The notes: generated by a model not told the origin, from the letters alone. 64,000 nt of DNA from Actinomycetota bacterium (GCA_029979265.1 JAPOHW010000011.1:62001-126000), one strand, 5' to 3'; positions 25,587-34,675 are shown, numbered from the stretch's first letter. Translations and numbers: made by a program.

Positions 25587-26609
25587 TCAGATGATCTCGA
25601 CGTCGGTTGCGTAGCTCGGCTGCCGTCCGGGCAACGCCTGGATGCCGGCGCCCCCCGGATACAGGAACGTCTCGGGCCGTACGGGGCGAGGCTGATGGGC
25701 CTCGAGCCAGAGTCGGAGCAAGAGTCGCTTGGCGGCGCCCGGAGGATCGGAGAAGGCGTCGCGACTGTGCATCACGGTGTAGTTGTTGGCGAAGACAGCT
25801 TCACCTGATTGCAGGGTGAACGTGAGGGCCATGGCGGGATCGCGCCCGAGGGTGTCGATCATCTCGAGCGCCTCTCGATCGATGTCGTCGAGCGGACACT
25901 GCTCAGGATCTTCGGCATGGGCAATCTCGATGTACTGCCGGAGATAGCGATTCGACAGCACCCCATCGACTTCGGAATAGGTCGGCACGAGATACTCGGT
26001 GATGGGTTCGTGGGTGTCGGGCTGTTCGCCGAAGCGGTGGTATCGCCAGCCACGGACATGGCGTTCGAGCAGTCGAGGGTGCTCACTGCGCAGCGTCTCG
26101 TAGATCGTCATCGAGCTGACGAAGTGATTCGCCCCGCCCTGCGATGCAGGCCGGATGCACAGGAACGACAACACATCGCCAGGGTCGGTGTGAGGTGACA
26201 GTTCCTCGCTGCGTCGATACGCACGGGCATTCGGATCGACGTCGGTCATGTCGATCACATGGCCGAGTCGGTCACCCATCACACTCTGGCTCACCGGTTC
26301 GCCGAGTTCGAGTCCAACTCTCCAGAAGATCAGTTCGGCAATGGCAAGATCGTCGACCGGGAACCCTCGGACGATGCGGATGCCCTGGCCGTGCATGACG
26401 TCGTGCTGCATCTGGGCGACGGCATCGGTGGCAGGACCGAGCGGCAGGTCTTCTCGAGCGAGGTCGAGGTAGCTACGTCCCGAGGCGAGCAGGTCTGCCG
26501 CGTGGTCGACGAGGTGGGAAAGGTCGATCTCGACGGTCACTGCAGCCGGTCCGCCGAGTTCGTCGGACCGCCAGCACGAAATCGGATCCGGCTCCGCAGT
26601 CAACAGCAT
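25587..26609 (-). CDS. TauD/TfdA-like 2-oxoglutarate Fe(II) dioxygenase
   Basis: The 340-residue protein has the facial triad: H140 and D142 in SPHTDPGDVLSF and the distal H281 in VMHSRDAF. An arginine in KRLLLRLWLE is suited to bind 2-oxoglutarate. It fits the TauD/clavaminate-synthase-like superfamily, which hydroxylates small metabolites. The substrate is unknown; position opposite a molybdenum hydroxylase operon hints at the same pathway. A TAGGTT box ends six bases before ATG 26609, so it is leaderless. The divergent operator at 26654-26668 lies within 60 bases. Confidence 0.85.
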   Translation of the reverse strand: MLLTAEPDPISCWRSDELGGPAAVTVEIDLSHLVDHAADLLASGRSYLDLAREDLPLGPATDAVAQMQHDVMHGQGIRIVRGFPVDDLAIAELIFWRVGLELGEPVSQSVMGDRLGHVIDMTDVDPNARAYRRSEELSPHTDPGDVLSFLCIRPASQGGANHFVSSMTIYETLRSEHPRLLERHVRGWRYHRFGEQPDTHEPITEYLVPTYSEVDGVLSNRYLRQYIEIAHAEDPEQCPLDDIDREALEMIDTLGRDPAMALTFTLQSGEAVFANNYTVMHSRDAFSDPPGAAKRLLLRLWLEAHQPRPVRPETFLYPGGAGIQALPGRQPSYATDVEII

Positions 26610-26615
26610 GCGCAG

Positions 26616-26621
26616 AACCTA
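26616..26621 (-). promoter_or_regulatory. -10 box of dioxygenase gene
   Basis: On the minus strand TAGGTT ends six bases before ATG 26609. Confidence 0.5.
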
Positions 26622-26653
26622 GTCGTGCCGCTTCCAACCAGCCCGGCGGTTGC

Positions 26654-26668
26654 TTTACACTTTGTAAA
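26654..26668. promoter_or_regulatory. 15-bp palindromic operator on a leaderless promoter
   Basis: TTTACAC-T-TTGTAAA is a palindrome with one mismatched pair. It covers the -10 box TACACT (26656-26661) and the start point of the hydroxylase operon, so a bound protein should block it. A matching site (12 of 15 bases) lies at 34651-34665. Confidence 0.65.
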
Positions 26669-28122
26669 TGTCAGCATCGTCGACGCCGAACGCATCCTGG
26701 TCCCTCCACCAGGTGCAACAACCGGGTCGCTCGGTGACGAAGGTCCTGCGGCCCACCACTCTCGACGAGGCGCTCTCGCTCCTGCGCAATCCGTCGGTAC
26801 ACCCGATTGCCGGTGGGACCGATCTCCTGCTCGACCTCGAACGCGGTGGCCCTGGCCCCGACGTCGAACTCCTCGATCTCACTGGGATCGAGGAACTCCG
26901 GCGTGTCACGGTCTCCGCCGATCGTGTCACCCTCGGCGCCCTCACCACCCACAACGACGTCGTCGCCCACCCCCACCTGCGCCGTGTGGCGCTTCCACTG
27001 GCACAGGCATGTCTCGAGATCGGGTCACCCCAACTCCGAAACCGAGCCACCGTCGCCGGCAATGTCGCAACCGCCAGCCCCGCCAACGACACGATCTCTG
27101 CCCTGCTCGCCCTCGACGCCGCAGTGGTACTGCGCTCGGCGACCGGTTCGCGCCGGGTCGACCTCGACGAGTTCTTCACCGGCTTTCGATCGACCGATCT
27201 ACGGCCCGGCGAATTGATCACGGCGATCGAGTTCCCCCCGATGGGACCCGCAACCGTCGGGATGTGGGTGAAGCTCGGGAATCGCGCTGCTCAGGCAATC
27301 TCGGTCGTTCATCTTGCTGCGCTCATCACCCGCAACGACGAGGGCATCGTCGTCGACGCCAGGTTGGCCATCGGTTCCGTCGCCGCCCGGGTCGTCCGCC
27401 TCCCCCAGGCCGAAGCTGCACTCGTCGGCGACCGACTCAGCGACCAATCGATCGCTGCCGCCGGGTTGGCTGCCACCGCAGCAGTGTCACCGATCGACGA
27501 CATCCGAGCAACGGGTGACTACCGCACCGAGACGATCCCGACGCTGGTGCGTCGGACGCTCATCACGCTGCGAGACGACAACGGGGCTAGCCGGTGGCCG
27601 AGCGATCCGCCCTGCCTCGGCCGCAGGCAACAGACGACCCCGACTGTTCCGGTAATCGACGAGCCCACCGAGATCGCCGTCGTCGTCAACGGTGAGACAT
27701 ATCGATCGACGAGCGCGCAGAACCGATCGCTGCTGACCTGGCTTCGGGACGAAGCGGGCATGACCGGTGCCAAAGAAGGGTGCGGTGAAGGTGAATGCGG
27801 AGCATGCACCGTCACCCTCGACGGCCAAGCCGTCATGAGCTGCCTTGTGAACGCAGCACAGGCCGAGGGCAGCACGATCGTCACCGTCGAGGGAGTCGGC
27901 AACGACGGGCCCACGCGTCTGCAAGAAGCGTTCATCGACGAGTTCGCCGTCCAATGCGGGTTCTGTATTCCTGGTTTCATCGTCGCCGGATCCGCATTGC
28001 TCACCGAGATTCCCGAGCCGACCGATGAGCAAATCCATCTGGGACTGTCGGGCAACCTGTGCCGCTGCACCGGTTACTACCCGATCGAGCAAGCCATCCG
28101 CGCTGCAGCAACGAGGGACTGA
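26668..28122 (+). CDS. Molybdenum hydroxylase FAD plus 2Fe-2S subunit fusion
   Basis: The 484-residue protein joins what are usually two subunits. The N-terminal FAD domain (about 25-300) has PIAGGTDLLLDL and TVAGNVATASPANDTISAL. The C-terminal 2Fe-2S part (about 325-480) has GCGEGECGACTV, CGFCIPGF and CRCTGYY. It passes electrons from the molybdenum centre of the next gene to an acceptor. ATG 26668 is six bases after the -10 box TACACT; GTG 26734, closer to the conserved start of the FAD domain, is the alternative. Its stop overlaps the next ATG by one base. Confidence 0.92.
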   Translation: MSASSTPNASWSLHQVQQPGRSVTKVLRPTTLDEALSLLRNPSVHPIAGGTDLLLDLERGGPGPDVELLDLTGIEELRRVTVSADRVTLGALTTHNDVVAHPHLRRVALPLAQACLEIGSPQLRNRATVAGNVATASPANDTISALLALDAAVVLRSATGSRRVDLDEFFTGFRSTDLRPGELITAIEFPPMGPATVGMWVKLGNRAAQAISVVHLAALITRNDEGIVVDARLAIGSVAARVVRLPQAEAALVGDRLSDQSIAAAGLAATAAVSPIDDIRATGDYRTETIPTLVRRTLITLRDDNGASRWPSDPPCLGRRQQTTPTVPVIDEPTEIAVVVNGETYRSTSAQNRSLLTWLRDEAGMTGAKEGCGEGECGACTVTLDGQAVMSCLVNAAQAEGSTIVTVEGVGNDGPTRLQEAFIDEFAVQCGFCIPGFIVAGSALLTEIPEPTDEQIHLGLSGNLCRCTGYYPIEQAIRAAATRD

Positions 28123-30365
28123 TGAGCGTCGGTGACTCCCCACGTCGCGACGACGCAGCGGCGAAGGCGGATGGCTCGGCCCGCTACGCCGGCGATGCCG
28201 TACCGTCCGGCGCGCTCCATGCCACAGCAGTCTTCTCGGGCAAACCGCACGCCCGTATGGTGTCGATGTCGACCGCAGCAGCCGAAGCGACCGACGGGGT
28301 CGTCGCTGTCCTGACCGCAGCCGACGTGCCGGTGAACGAGTACGGCCTCACCAAGTTCGACCAACCGGTCCTCATCGGCGTGGAGGACAGTGGCGAAGCG
28401 GCGACACCGAGCGATGTCTCGCGCTGGGAAGCAGACCACGTCGCCATCGTCGTCGCCGAGACGGCAACGGCCGCCAGCGCCGGAGCCGCTGCGCTCGAGA
28501 TCGAGTGGGAGGACCTGCCCCTCGTCGAGGACATCGATGCTGCGCTTGCCGCTGGCGCCCCGATCATTCATCCCGAGGACGGCCTCGACTCCAACGCCTA
28601 TCACCACCTCAAGATCCGCAAGGGCGATCTCGATGCGGGCTGGGACGAGGCGGACGTCGTGGTCGACAGCATCTACGAGGTTCCCCACCAAGAACATGCG
28701 TTCCTCCAACCGGAAGCGGGCACGTCGTACGTCGACGACCAGGGCCGGATCACGATCGAGGTCGGCGGTCAGTGGACCTCCGAGGATCAGGAGCAGGTCG
28801 CCCATGCGCTCGGACTCGACAGGGAGCAGGTCAGGATCATCTATCGAGCAATCGGCGGAGCGTTCGGCGGCAAGGAGGACATGTCGATCCAGATCGTGCT
28901 CGGGTTGGCGGCAATGCGATTGGCCGAACGCGGCGAACGACGGCCGATCCACTGCCAGTGGTCACGCGAAGAGTCGATCGTCGGCCACCACAAACGACAT
29001 CGCGGCCGCATCCGGCTCCGACTCGGCGCCACCGCCACCGGTCACATCACTGCGCTCGAAGCCGACATCGATCTCGACGCAGGCGCCTACAACTACACGT
29101 CGAACAAGGTCCTCGGGAACGCGCACCTGTCGGTCGGGGGGGCCTACCGGATCCCGAACGCCCGCATCGACAGTCGAGCGATCTACACCACGACCGTGCC
29201 CGGCGGCGCGTTCCGAGGGTTCGGTGGCCCCCAGGGTCACTTTGCCATCGAATCAGCGATGAACAAGTTGGCGCGTGAACTCGAGATCGATCCGGTCGAA
29301 CTTCGCCTGCGCAATGCCCTGGTCGATGGCGACGACGGCATCACCCAGACCACGATGCCGGAGGGAGTGACCGTTGCCGAGGTCATCACCGCCTGCGCGC
29401 AACGCGCTGGCCACGGTGTGCCGCTGCGCGACCCAGCTCCCTTTTCGCCAGTGGCCTCGTTGCCGTCGGAATCGTCATCGCTGCGTCGTGGCCGCGGGTT
29501 CGCGTCTGGATTCAAGAACGTCGGCTTCTCGTTCGGCTTTCCCGAACGATGCGAAGCAGAGATCCACCTCCACGGTTCCGACGACGACACCGAACCGACG
29601 CACGCCGACCTCTTCCATGGAGGCGCCGAAGTCGGCCAGGGTGCCCACCTCGCAATGCGACAGATGGCAGCCGATGCCACCGGTCTCCCGCTGGATGCGG
29701 TCACCGGCCATTTTTCCGACACGGCAACCTCGGGCGACCCGGGATCGGCATCGGCCAGCAGACTCACCTTCATGTCCGGCAACTCGATTCTCGGTGCGGC
29801 CGAGGAGGCCGAGAAGGCATGGCGCGACGGAGCTCGCCCAGCCGTCGGTCGATTCCGCTACACCCCTCCGCCCACCGAGCAACTCGATCCCGAAACCGGC
29901 AGAGGAACCCCGAACTTCTGCTACGGCTACATGGCGCAGTGCATCGAGGTCACCGTCGACATCGAGACTGGCCACATCCGCGTCGACCGAGTCACCAGTA
30001 CCCACGACGTCGGCAAGGCGATCAACCCGAGGCTCGTGCGCGGGCAGATCGAGGGTGCCGTCGTCCAGGCCCACGGCTATGCGCTGTCCGAAGATCTCCA
30101 ACTTCGTGACGGCATGATCACCAACCCTCGCTTCTCCGGGTACCTCATTCCCGGCATCGGCGACATCCCGACCGTCGTCGACAGTCAGATCCTGGAACTC
30201 GCAGATCCGCTCGGGCCGTTCGGCGCGCGCGGCGTGGCCGAAATGCCGTTCATCACCTATGCACCTGCGCTCACCGCAGCCGTGTACGACGCCACCGGCG
30301 TCTGGTTCGATCGGTTCCCGCTCACGCCGAGTCGGGTGCTGGCCGGTCTGCGGGCCAACGGTTGA
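28122..30365 (+). CDS. Molybdenum hydroxylase large subunit (xanthine dehydrogenase/CoxL family)
   Basis: The 747-residue molybdopterin subunit shows GGAFGGKEDMS, the active-site loop GGAFRGFGGPQGHFAIESA and a C-terminal GPFGARGVAEMPFITYAPAL around the conserved catalytic glutamate region. The FRGFGGPQ loop is that of xanthine- or aldehyde-oxidising members, not of CO dehydrogenase. The substrate is probably a purine, other N-heterocycle or aldehyde. It is coupled to the FAD/2Fe-2S gene by TGATG. No other gene follows on this strand; a convergent operon ends 26 bases away. Confidence 0.92.
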   Translation: MSVGDSPRRDDAAAKADGSARYAGDAVPSGALHATAVFSGKPHARMVSMSTAAAEATDGVVAVLTAADVPVNEYGLTKFDQPVLIGVEDSGEAATPSDVSRWEADHVAIVVAETATAASAGAAALEIEWEDLPLVEDIDAALAAGAPIIHPEDGLDSNAYHHLKIRKGDLDAGWDEADVVVDSIYEVPHQEHAFLQPEAGTSYVDDQGRITIEVGGQWTSEDQEQVAHALGLDREQVRIIYRAIGGAFGGKEDMSIQIVLGLAAMRLAERGERRPIHCQWSREESIVGHHKRHRGRIRLRLGATATGHITALEADIDLDAGAYNYTSNKVLGNAHLSVGGAYRIPNARIDSRAIYTTTVPGGAFRGFGGPQGHFAIESAMNKLARELEIDPVELRLRNALVDGDDGITQTTMPEGVTVAEVITACAQRAGHGVPLRDPAPFSPVASLPSESSSLRRGRGFASGFKNVGFSFGFPERCEAEIHLHGSDDDTEPTHADLFHGGAEVGQGAHLAMRQMAADATGLPLDAVTGHFSDTATSGDPGSASASRLTFMSGNSILGAAEEAEKAWRDGARPAVGRFRYTPPPTEQLDPETGRGTPNFCYGYMAQCIEVTVDIETGHIRVDRVTSTHDVGKAINPRLVRGQIEGAVVQAHGYALSEDLQLRDGMITNPRFSGYLIPGIGDIPTVVDSQILELADPLGPFGARGVAEMPFITYAPALTAAVYDATGVWFDRFPLTPSRVLAGLRANG

Positions 30366-30390
30366 CCTCGACCATCGGCGCGCTCGTCGA

Positions 30391-31140
30391 TCAGCGGCCC
30401 GGCCAGTCCGGGGTTCGACGCTCGAAGAACGCAGCGAGACCTTCGCTGCGATCTTCGCTGGCCATGATCGTGTCCTTCGCCACGGTTGTGGCTGCCCAAC
30501 CGGCTTCGTCACCGGCGGCGAACACGGTTTCGAGCGCAGTGAGCGTTGCCCGGACGGAGGTGGGGGCGTTCACCGCAGTTCGAGCGGCGAGGCCGACCGC
30601 AGCATCGACGGCGAGACCCGGAGCAACGACCTGGTTGACGACACCAAGCCGTTCCAGTCGTTCGACCGAGACCGGGTCACCGGTCAGCAGCATCTCACGA
30701 GCGACGTTGAGGGGGAGCGCTCGCGGGACTCGGAACAGGCCGGCGCTGGTGGCGACGAGGCCGCGGCGCACCTCGGGCAATCCGAACGTGGCCGTCGTCG
30801 ATGCGACGATCATGTGACACGCAAGGGCGATCTCGAACCCTCCTCCGAGCGCCGCGCCTTCGACCGCTGCCACGATCGGTTTGGACGATCGGCGTCGGAT
30901 GATTCCGTACTCGCCACCTCGGACCGTGGGCTCGCCAGCCCCCTCGGCGATGTCGGTGCCTGCGCAAAAGACCTGCCGGCCACCGGCAAGGACGGCAGCC
31001 CGTGCGGTCGGATCGTCCTCGATCTCGTTGAGCGCCGAGTCGATCGCCTCGGTCATCTCGGCATTGATCGCGTTGCGTTTCTCGTCGCGGTCGAGCTGGA
31101 CCACGACGACGCCGTCCCTGCGCTCCAGCGTCACCGGCAC
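30391..31140 (-). CDS. Enoyl-CoA hydratase/isomerase family
   Basis: The 249-residue protein shows crotonase features: the oxyanion-hole segment AEGAGEP near CAGTD, and ALGGGFEIALACHMIVAS with the first catalytic glutamate, followed by FGLPEVRRGL with the second. Both glutamates kept means true hydratase activity is plausible. I chose GTG 31140, seven bases after the ligase stop; longer frames run back into the ligase gene. It is the last gene of the operon regulator - deaminase - ligase - hydratase. Confidence 0.9.
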   Translation of the reverse strand: MPVTLERRDGVVVVQLDRDEKRNAINAEMTEAIDSALNEIEDDPTARAAVLAGGRQVFCAGTDIAEGAGEPTVRGGEYGIIRRRSSKPIVAAVEGAALGGGFEIALACHMIVASTTATFGLPEVRRGLVATSAGLFRVPRALPLNVAREMLLTGDPVSVERLERLGVVNQVVAPGLAVDAAVGLAARTAVNAPTSVRATLTALETVFAAGDEAGWAATTVAKDTIMASEDRSEGLAAFFERRTPDWPGR

Positions 31141-31147
31141 GTCGGCA

Positions 31148-32683
31148 TCAACCGTTCTTTTGGAGTTCTCGCTTGAGAACCTTGCCGGCCGGATTTCTCG
31201 GCAGCGCATCGACCACGTCGACCCGTTCGGGTAGTGCCTGGTTCCGGAGTCCAGCGGCCCTCAGGAACGCCCCGATCGATTCGACCGTCGGCGACGCACC
31301 GGCGGTCGGCACCACCGCAGCCACCACCCGCTCTCCGGTCCCTTCGTCGGGCACACCGAACACGGCGACATCGGCGATGTCGGCGCACGTGTAGAGGAGG
31401 TCTTCGACCTCCTTCGCCGAGATGTTCTCGCCGTGACGAATGATGATGTCCTTGAGGCGACCGGTGATCGTGACGTAGCCGTCCTCGTCGATAACGCCGA
31501 GATCACCGGTGCGGAAGTACCCGTTCGCATCGAAAGCCTCGGCATCGAGCGACGGATCGACATACCCCAGCATGACCTGTGGGCCCTTTGCCCGCAGCTC
31601 GCCTTCGACGCCGGGGGCACAGATCGACCCGTCGTCGGCCACAGCGATCAGGTCGACACCCGGCATCGCTCGACCCTCCGACACTGCGATCTTCTCGTCG
31701 GGGTCGGTCACGTCGAGATTGGTGAGCACTGGAGCCTCGGTGAGACCCCAACCAGAGCACACCCCGACCCCACCAAGTTCGTTCACGACCCGATGGTGCA
31801 GTGCGGGCGGGATCGGCGCACCACCGCCCGGACAGACCTTGAGCGTTGGAAAGAGCGGACCCTGGCCAGCCTCGGTCCGACGCGCTTGCGCAGCCAGGTA
31901 CATGAGGAAGAAGGGAGTGCCAGTCCCGGCATGAGTGCAGTCGTGTTCCGACAGGAAATCGATGGTGGCAACCGGATCGACCGTCTCGTCGAGCAGGTGC
32001 AGGCACCCCGTCTGCAGCGCCATGAACAACAACCCGAGCCCACCGATGTGGGGAAAGGGGAAGGTCAGCGAATACCGATCGCCGGCCTGCACATCGAGGC
32101 GCTGGCCGAGCGCGTAGGGAAAGGCAGCGACGGTCTGATCGGTGTGACGAGCACCCTTCGGATCAGCCGTGGTACCGGATGTGTAGGTGAGCCAACGCAC
32201 GGTGTCGGGGGCCGGTGGCGCAAGCGCAGGCAGCGACGATGCGTCACCGGTCGGAACGTTGCCGGGCGTGAAGACCAGCGTGCGGAGACCGGGCTGCGCC
32301 GCAGCGATCCGCTCTGCCATCGCACCGAAGTCGAAACCACCGAAGACACCGGGGGTGATAAGCAACGTCGTGTTGGCCTGCCGGCAACAAAAGCCGACCT
32401 CCCGATCGCGATAGATCGTGATGATCGGGTTCTGCACGGCACCCACCCGGGCCAGCGCACCGGCGAGGACCACCGTGTCGACCCAGGTCGGCAAGATCCA
32501 ACTGACCACATCACCCTCACCGATCCCCAGATCGGCGAAGCCGGCTGCCATCTCCTCGACCCGGCGCCGATACTCGCCGTACGTGGCTGTGTCGCCCTGC
32601 CGGGCCAACAGCATCGGCAGATCCGGCCAGTTGGCCGCGCCATGGTCGATCAGTTCGACGAGGGTCGTCGGTGGAGTGCGCAT
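31148..32683 (-). CDS. Acyl-CoA synthetase (AMP-forming)
   Basis: The 511-residue protein matches the ANL adenylate-forming family: YTSGTTADPKGARHT as the phosphate-binding loop, GWGLTEAPVL, GYFRTGDLGVIDEDGYV and the hinge GRLKDIIIRHGENISAKEVE, ending with the catalytic lysine in NPAGKVLKREL. It activates a carboxylic acid to its CoA thioester. The substrate is unknown; relatives act on cyclohexanecarboxylate and aromatic or medium-chain acids. ATG 32683 is seven bases after a TACGTT box, which favours it over 32725 and suggests an extra start inside the operon. Confidence 0.92.
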   Translation of the reverse strand: MRTPPTTLVELIDHGAANWPDLPMLLARQGDTATYGEYRRRVEEMAAGFADLGIGEGDVVSWILPTWVDTVVLAGALARVGAVQNPIITIYRDREVGFCCRQANTTLLITPGVFGGFDFGAMAERIAAAQPGLRTLVFTPGNVPTGDASSLPALAPPAPDTVRWLTYTSGTTADPKGARHTDQTVAAFPYALGQRLDVQAGDRYSLTFPFPHIGGLGLLFMALQTGCLHLLDETVDPVATIDFLSEHDCTHAGTGTPFFLMYLAAQARRTEAGQGPLFPTLKVCPGGGAPIPPALHHRVVNELGGVGVCSGWGLTEAPVLTNLDVTDPDEKIAVSEGRAMPGVDLIAVADDGSICAPGVEGELRAKGPQVMLGYVDPSLDAEAFDANGYFRTGDLGVIDEDGYVTITGRLKDIIIRHGENISAKEVEDLLYTCADIADVAVFGVPDEGTGERVVAAVVPTAGASPTVESIGAFLRAAGLRNQALPERVDVVDALPRNPAGKVLKRELQKNG

Positions 32684-32690
32684 GGTCGCG

Positions 32691-32696
32691 AACGTA
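32691..32696 (-). promoter_or_regulatory. -10 box before CoA ligase gene
   Basis: On the minus strand TACGTT ends seven bases before ATG 32683, a possible internal promoter between the deaminase and the ligase. Confidence 0.4.
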
Positions 32697-32761
32697 GTCC
32701 GGGGCCCAGGGAGCGCGCAGGTCATGACATCGGACGCTGGCGGCCGAGTCGGACCGACCGG

Positions 32762-34129
32762 TCAGGCGATGGGCTGGAACCGTCGAGCAGCAGCGCTGTG
32801 AGCAGCCAACTTCTCGTCGAGATCGGGGGCGAGGAGCATGCCGGCCTCGACAACCGACCTACCACCCACGATGGTGTGCCACGCGGCATGAGGACCGGTC
32901 CGCAGCCATCCCTCGACCAGATCGTCGAGCACGCCTGCGAAGATCGGCCCGTCGAGCTTCCAGATCGCGACGTCGCCGACGGCACCGACCGACAATTCAC
33001 CGAGTTCACCGTCGCGACCGAGGCAACCAGCGCCACCCCGGGTCGAGATCTCGAGCACGGTGCGGGCATCCATTGCCCCAGGCCCCGACGTCAACTTCCC
33101 CTGCAACAGTGCGAGCCGAGCCTCCTGCCAAAGCGACGCCGAATCGGCTGACGACGAACCGTCACAGCCCAGACCAACCGGACACCCGGCTCGGCGAAGG
33201 GCCGTGATCGGGGCAATACCCGACGCAAGGATCATGTTGGAACTGGGGCAATGAGCAACCCCGACACCGGCGGCGCCGAGGCGCTCGATCTCCCCGGGAT
33301 CGGGCATCACGACGTGGGCACCCCAGGCCCGACTCGACATCCACCCGCAGTGCTCGAGATAGTCGACGGGACGCATGCCGAAGGTAGCGATGGCGAAGTC
33401 GTCGTCCTCGGCGTTCTCGGCCAGGTGTGTGTGCAGTCGCACATCGAGCCGCTCGGCAAGTTCCGCCGACCGGATCATCAGATCGGTTGACACCGTGAAC
33501 GGCGAGCACGGCGCGAGCGCCACCTGCAGCATCGAGCCGTGTGACGGGTCGTGGTGGCGTTCCACTGCGCGCTGCGACTCGGCGAGAATGTCGTCCTCGT
33601 CCCGCACGGCATCGTCGGGGGGAAGCCCACCCTTCGACTCCCCGAGCGACATCGAGGCGTACGTCGGATGGAATCGCATCCCGAGATCGACGGCGGCGCG
33701 GATCTCGGCACCGAGGAGGTCACCGGCCCGAACAGGATGGAGATAGTGGTGATCCGACGACGTCGTACAGCCGCTCAGCGCCAGTTCGGCCAACCCGATC
33801 CAGGCCGCGAGATACTCGGCTTCCTCGTCGATTGCTGCGGTCCACAGTGGGTACAACGACTGGAGCCAGCCGAACAATGGGGCCGAGGTCATCGGCGAAT
33901 ACGCCCGCGTCAGATTCTGAAAGAGGTGATGGTGGGTATTGACCAGTCCCGGTGTCACCAGACAGCCGTCAGCATCGATCAGCCGGTCGGCCATGGGCTC
34001 GGCATCGAGGGACGAGCCGACTCCGGAGATCAACCCGTCGGTGATCGCCACCCATCCACCGGGGAGTTCACGACGTTGCGCATCGACGGTGGCAACCAGC
34101 GCTGCATTCCGAATCAGAAGGTCGGTCAT
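32762..34129 (-). CDS. 8-oxoguanine deaminase / hydroxyatrazine-hydrolase-like amidohydrolase
   Basis: The 455-residue protein has the amidohydrolase metal ligands: HHH in VNTHHHLFQNLTRAYSP, the histidine of HTHLAEN, and the aspartate of GLGCDGSSSADSA. The stretch from TRAYSP to LFGWLQSLYPLW is typical of the 8-oxoguanine deaminase/hydroxydechloroatrazine group. It should hydrolytically deaminate an oxidised purine or triazine-like ring. The ATG overlaps the regulator stop by four bases (ATGA), so the regulator is made together with this enzyme. The neighbouring molybdenum hydroxylases could supply oxidised purines. Confidence 0.88.
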   Translation of the reverse strand: MTDLLIRNAALVATVDAQRRELPGGWVAITDGLISGVGSSLDAEPMADRLIDADGCLVTPGLVNTHHHLFQNLTRAYSPMTSAPLFGWLQSLYPLWTAAIDEEAEYLAAWIGLAELALSGCTTSSDHHYLHPVRAGDLLGAEIRAAVDLGMRFHPTYASMSLGESKGGLPPDDAVRDEDDILAESQRAVERHHDPSHGSMLQVALAPCSPFTVSTDLMIRSAELAERLDVRLHTHLAENAEDDDFAIATFGMRPVDYLEHCGWMSSRAWGAHVVMPDPGEIERLGAAGVGVAHCPSSNMILASGIAPITALRRAGCPVGLGCDGSSSADSASLWQEARLALLQGKLTSGPGAMDARTVLEISTRGGAGCLGRDGELGELSVGAVGDVAIWKLDGPIFAGVLDDLVEGWLRTGPHAAWHTIVGGRSVVEAGMLLAPDLDEKLAAHSAAARRFQPIA

Positions 34130-34629
34130 CGGGGATCAGCATCGCCCGGCTCGGGGGGAGCGAGGGCATTCAGATAGTTGTAGATCGTGATGCGGCTCAC
34201 ACCCATCAATTCCCCCACCGACTCGACAGCCTTGCGCAGGAGAAACGCGCCGCGCTCGTCGAGCAGCCGAACTGCGGCCTGCTTGTCCTTGCGAGAGAGT
34301 TCCGAGAGTGATCCGCCGAGCTCTTCTTCCACCGCTGCCACCATCTGGGCGAGGGCATCGTGGAGATCTCCGAACCGGGTTGCCGTGGGCGACTCACCGA
34401 AGCGGATCTGGACCGCAGTCGCTCCACTGGCGAGCGCGGCTCGGCTCATGTCGTGTACCGCGGTGGTGACCGCATCGACCGATCCGACGATGGTGGTGGC
34501 GAACGGACCGACATCTGGTTCGAGTCCGTTGGCCCGACACGCTTCGAGTGCCGCCGAGACGTGCGGCCCCGGGAGACCCTCGACGAACGGCTCGACCAAG
34601 AACTCGGCACGAACGGCATCCACGGCCAC
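34126..34629 (-). CDS. Regulator: thiamine-binding-type domain fused to YheO/DauR-type HTH
   Basis: The 167-residue protein has an N-terminal domain (about 5-78) like the MTH1187/YkoF thiamine-binding family: EFLVEPFVEGLPGPHVSAAL, GPFATTIVG and SGATAVQIRF. The C-terminal part (about 110-155) matches the HTH of YheO/DauR regulators: LSRKDKQAAVRLLDERGAFL then GVSRITIYNYL. YheO/DauR proteins normally carry a PAS-like sensor instead. It would sense a small ring compound and bind DNA. GTG 34629 is six bases after TACGGT. The operator at 34651-34665 lies just upstream, between it and the divergent carbamoylase operon. Confidence 0.75.
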   Translation of the reverse strand: MAVDAVRAEFLVEPFVEGLPGPHVSAALEACRANGLEPDVGPFATTIVGSVDAVTTAVHDMSRAALASGATAVQIRFGESPTATRFGDLHDALAQMVAAVEEELGGSLSELSRKDKQAAVRLLDERGAFLLRKAVESVGELMGVSRITIYNYLNALAPPEPGDADPR

Positions 34630-34635
34630 GGATCC

Positions 34636-34641
34636 ACCGTA
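34636..34641 (-). promoter_or_regulatory. -10 box of regulator operon
   Basis: On the minus strand TACGGT ends six bases before GTG 34629. The palindrome 34651-34665 is immediately upstream, in the spacer/-35 zone. Confidence 0.5.
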
Positions 34642-34650
34642 GCCGCACCT

Positions 34651-34665
34651 TTGACAATTTGTTAA
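34651..34665. promoter_or_regulatory. 15-bp palindromic operator between divergent operons
   Basis: TTGACAA-T-TTGTTAA is a palindrome with one mismatched pair. It overlaps the first bases of the plus-strand -10 box TAAGTT (34663-34668), which ends seven bases before ATG 34676. It matches the site at 26654-26668 in 12 of 15 positions. Confidence 0.65.
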
Positions 34666-34675
34666 GTTTTCCCCG

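Noticed and set aside
34651-34656. TTGACA as a -35 box
   Set aside because: The plus-strand -10 box TAAGTT starts only seven bases later, far from the 16-18 expected. The hexamer is better explained as half of the palindrome.
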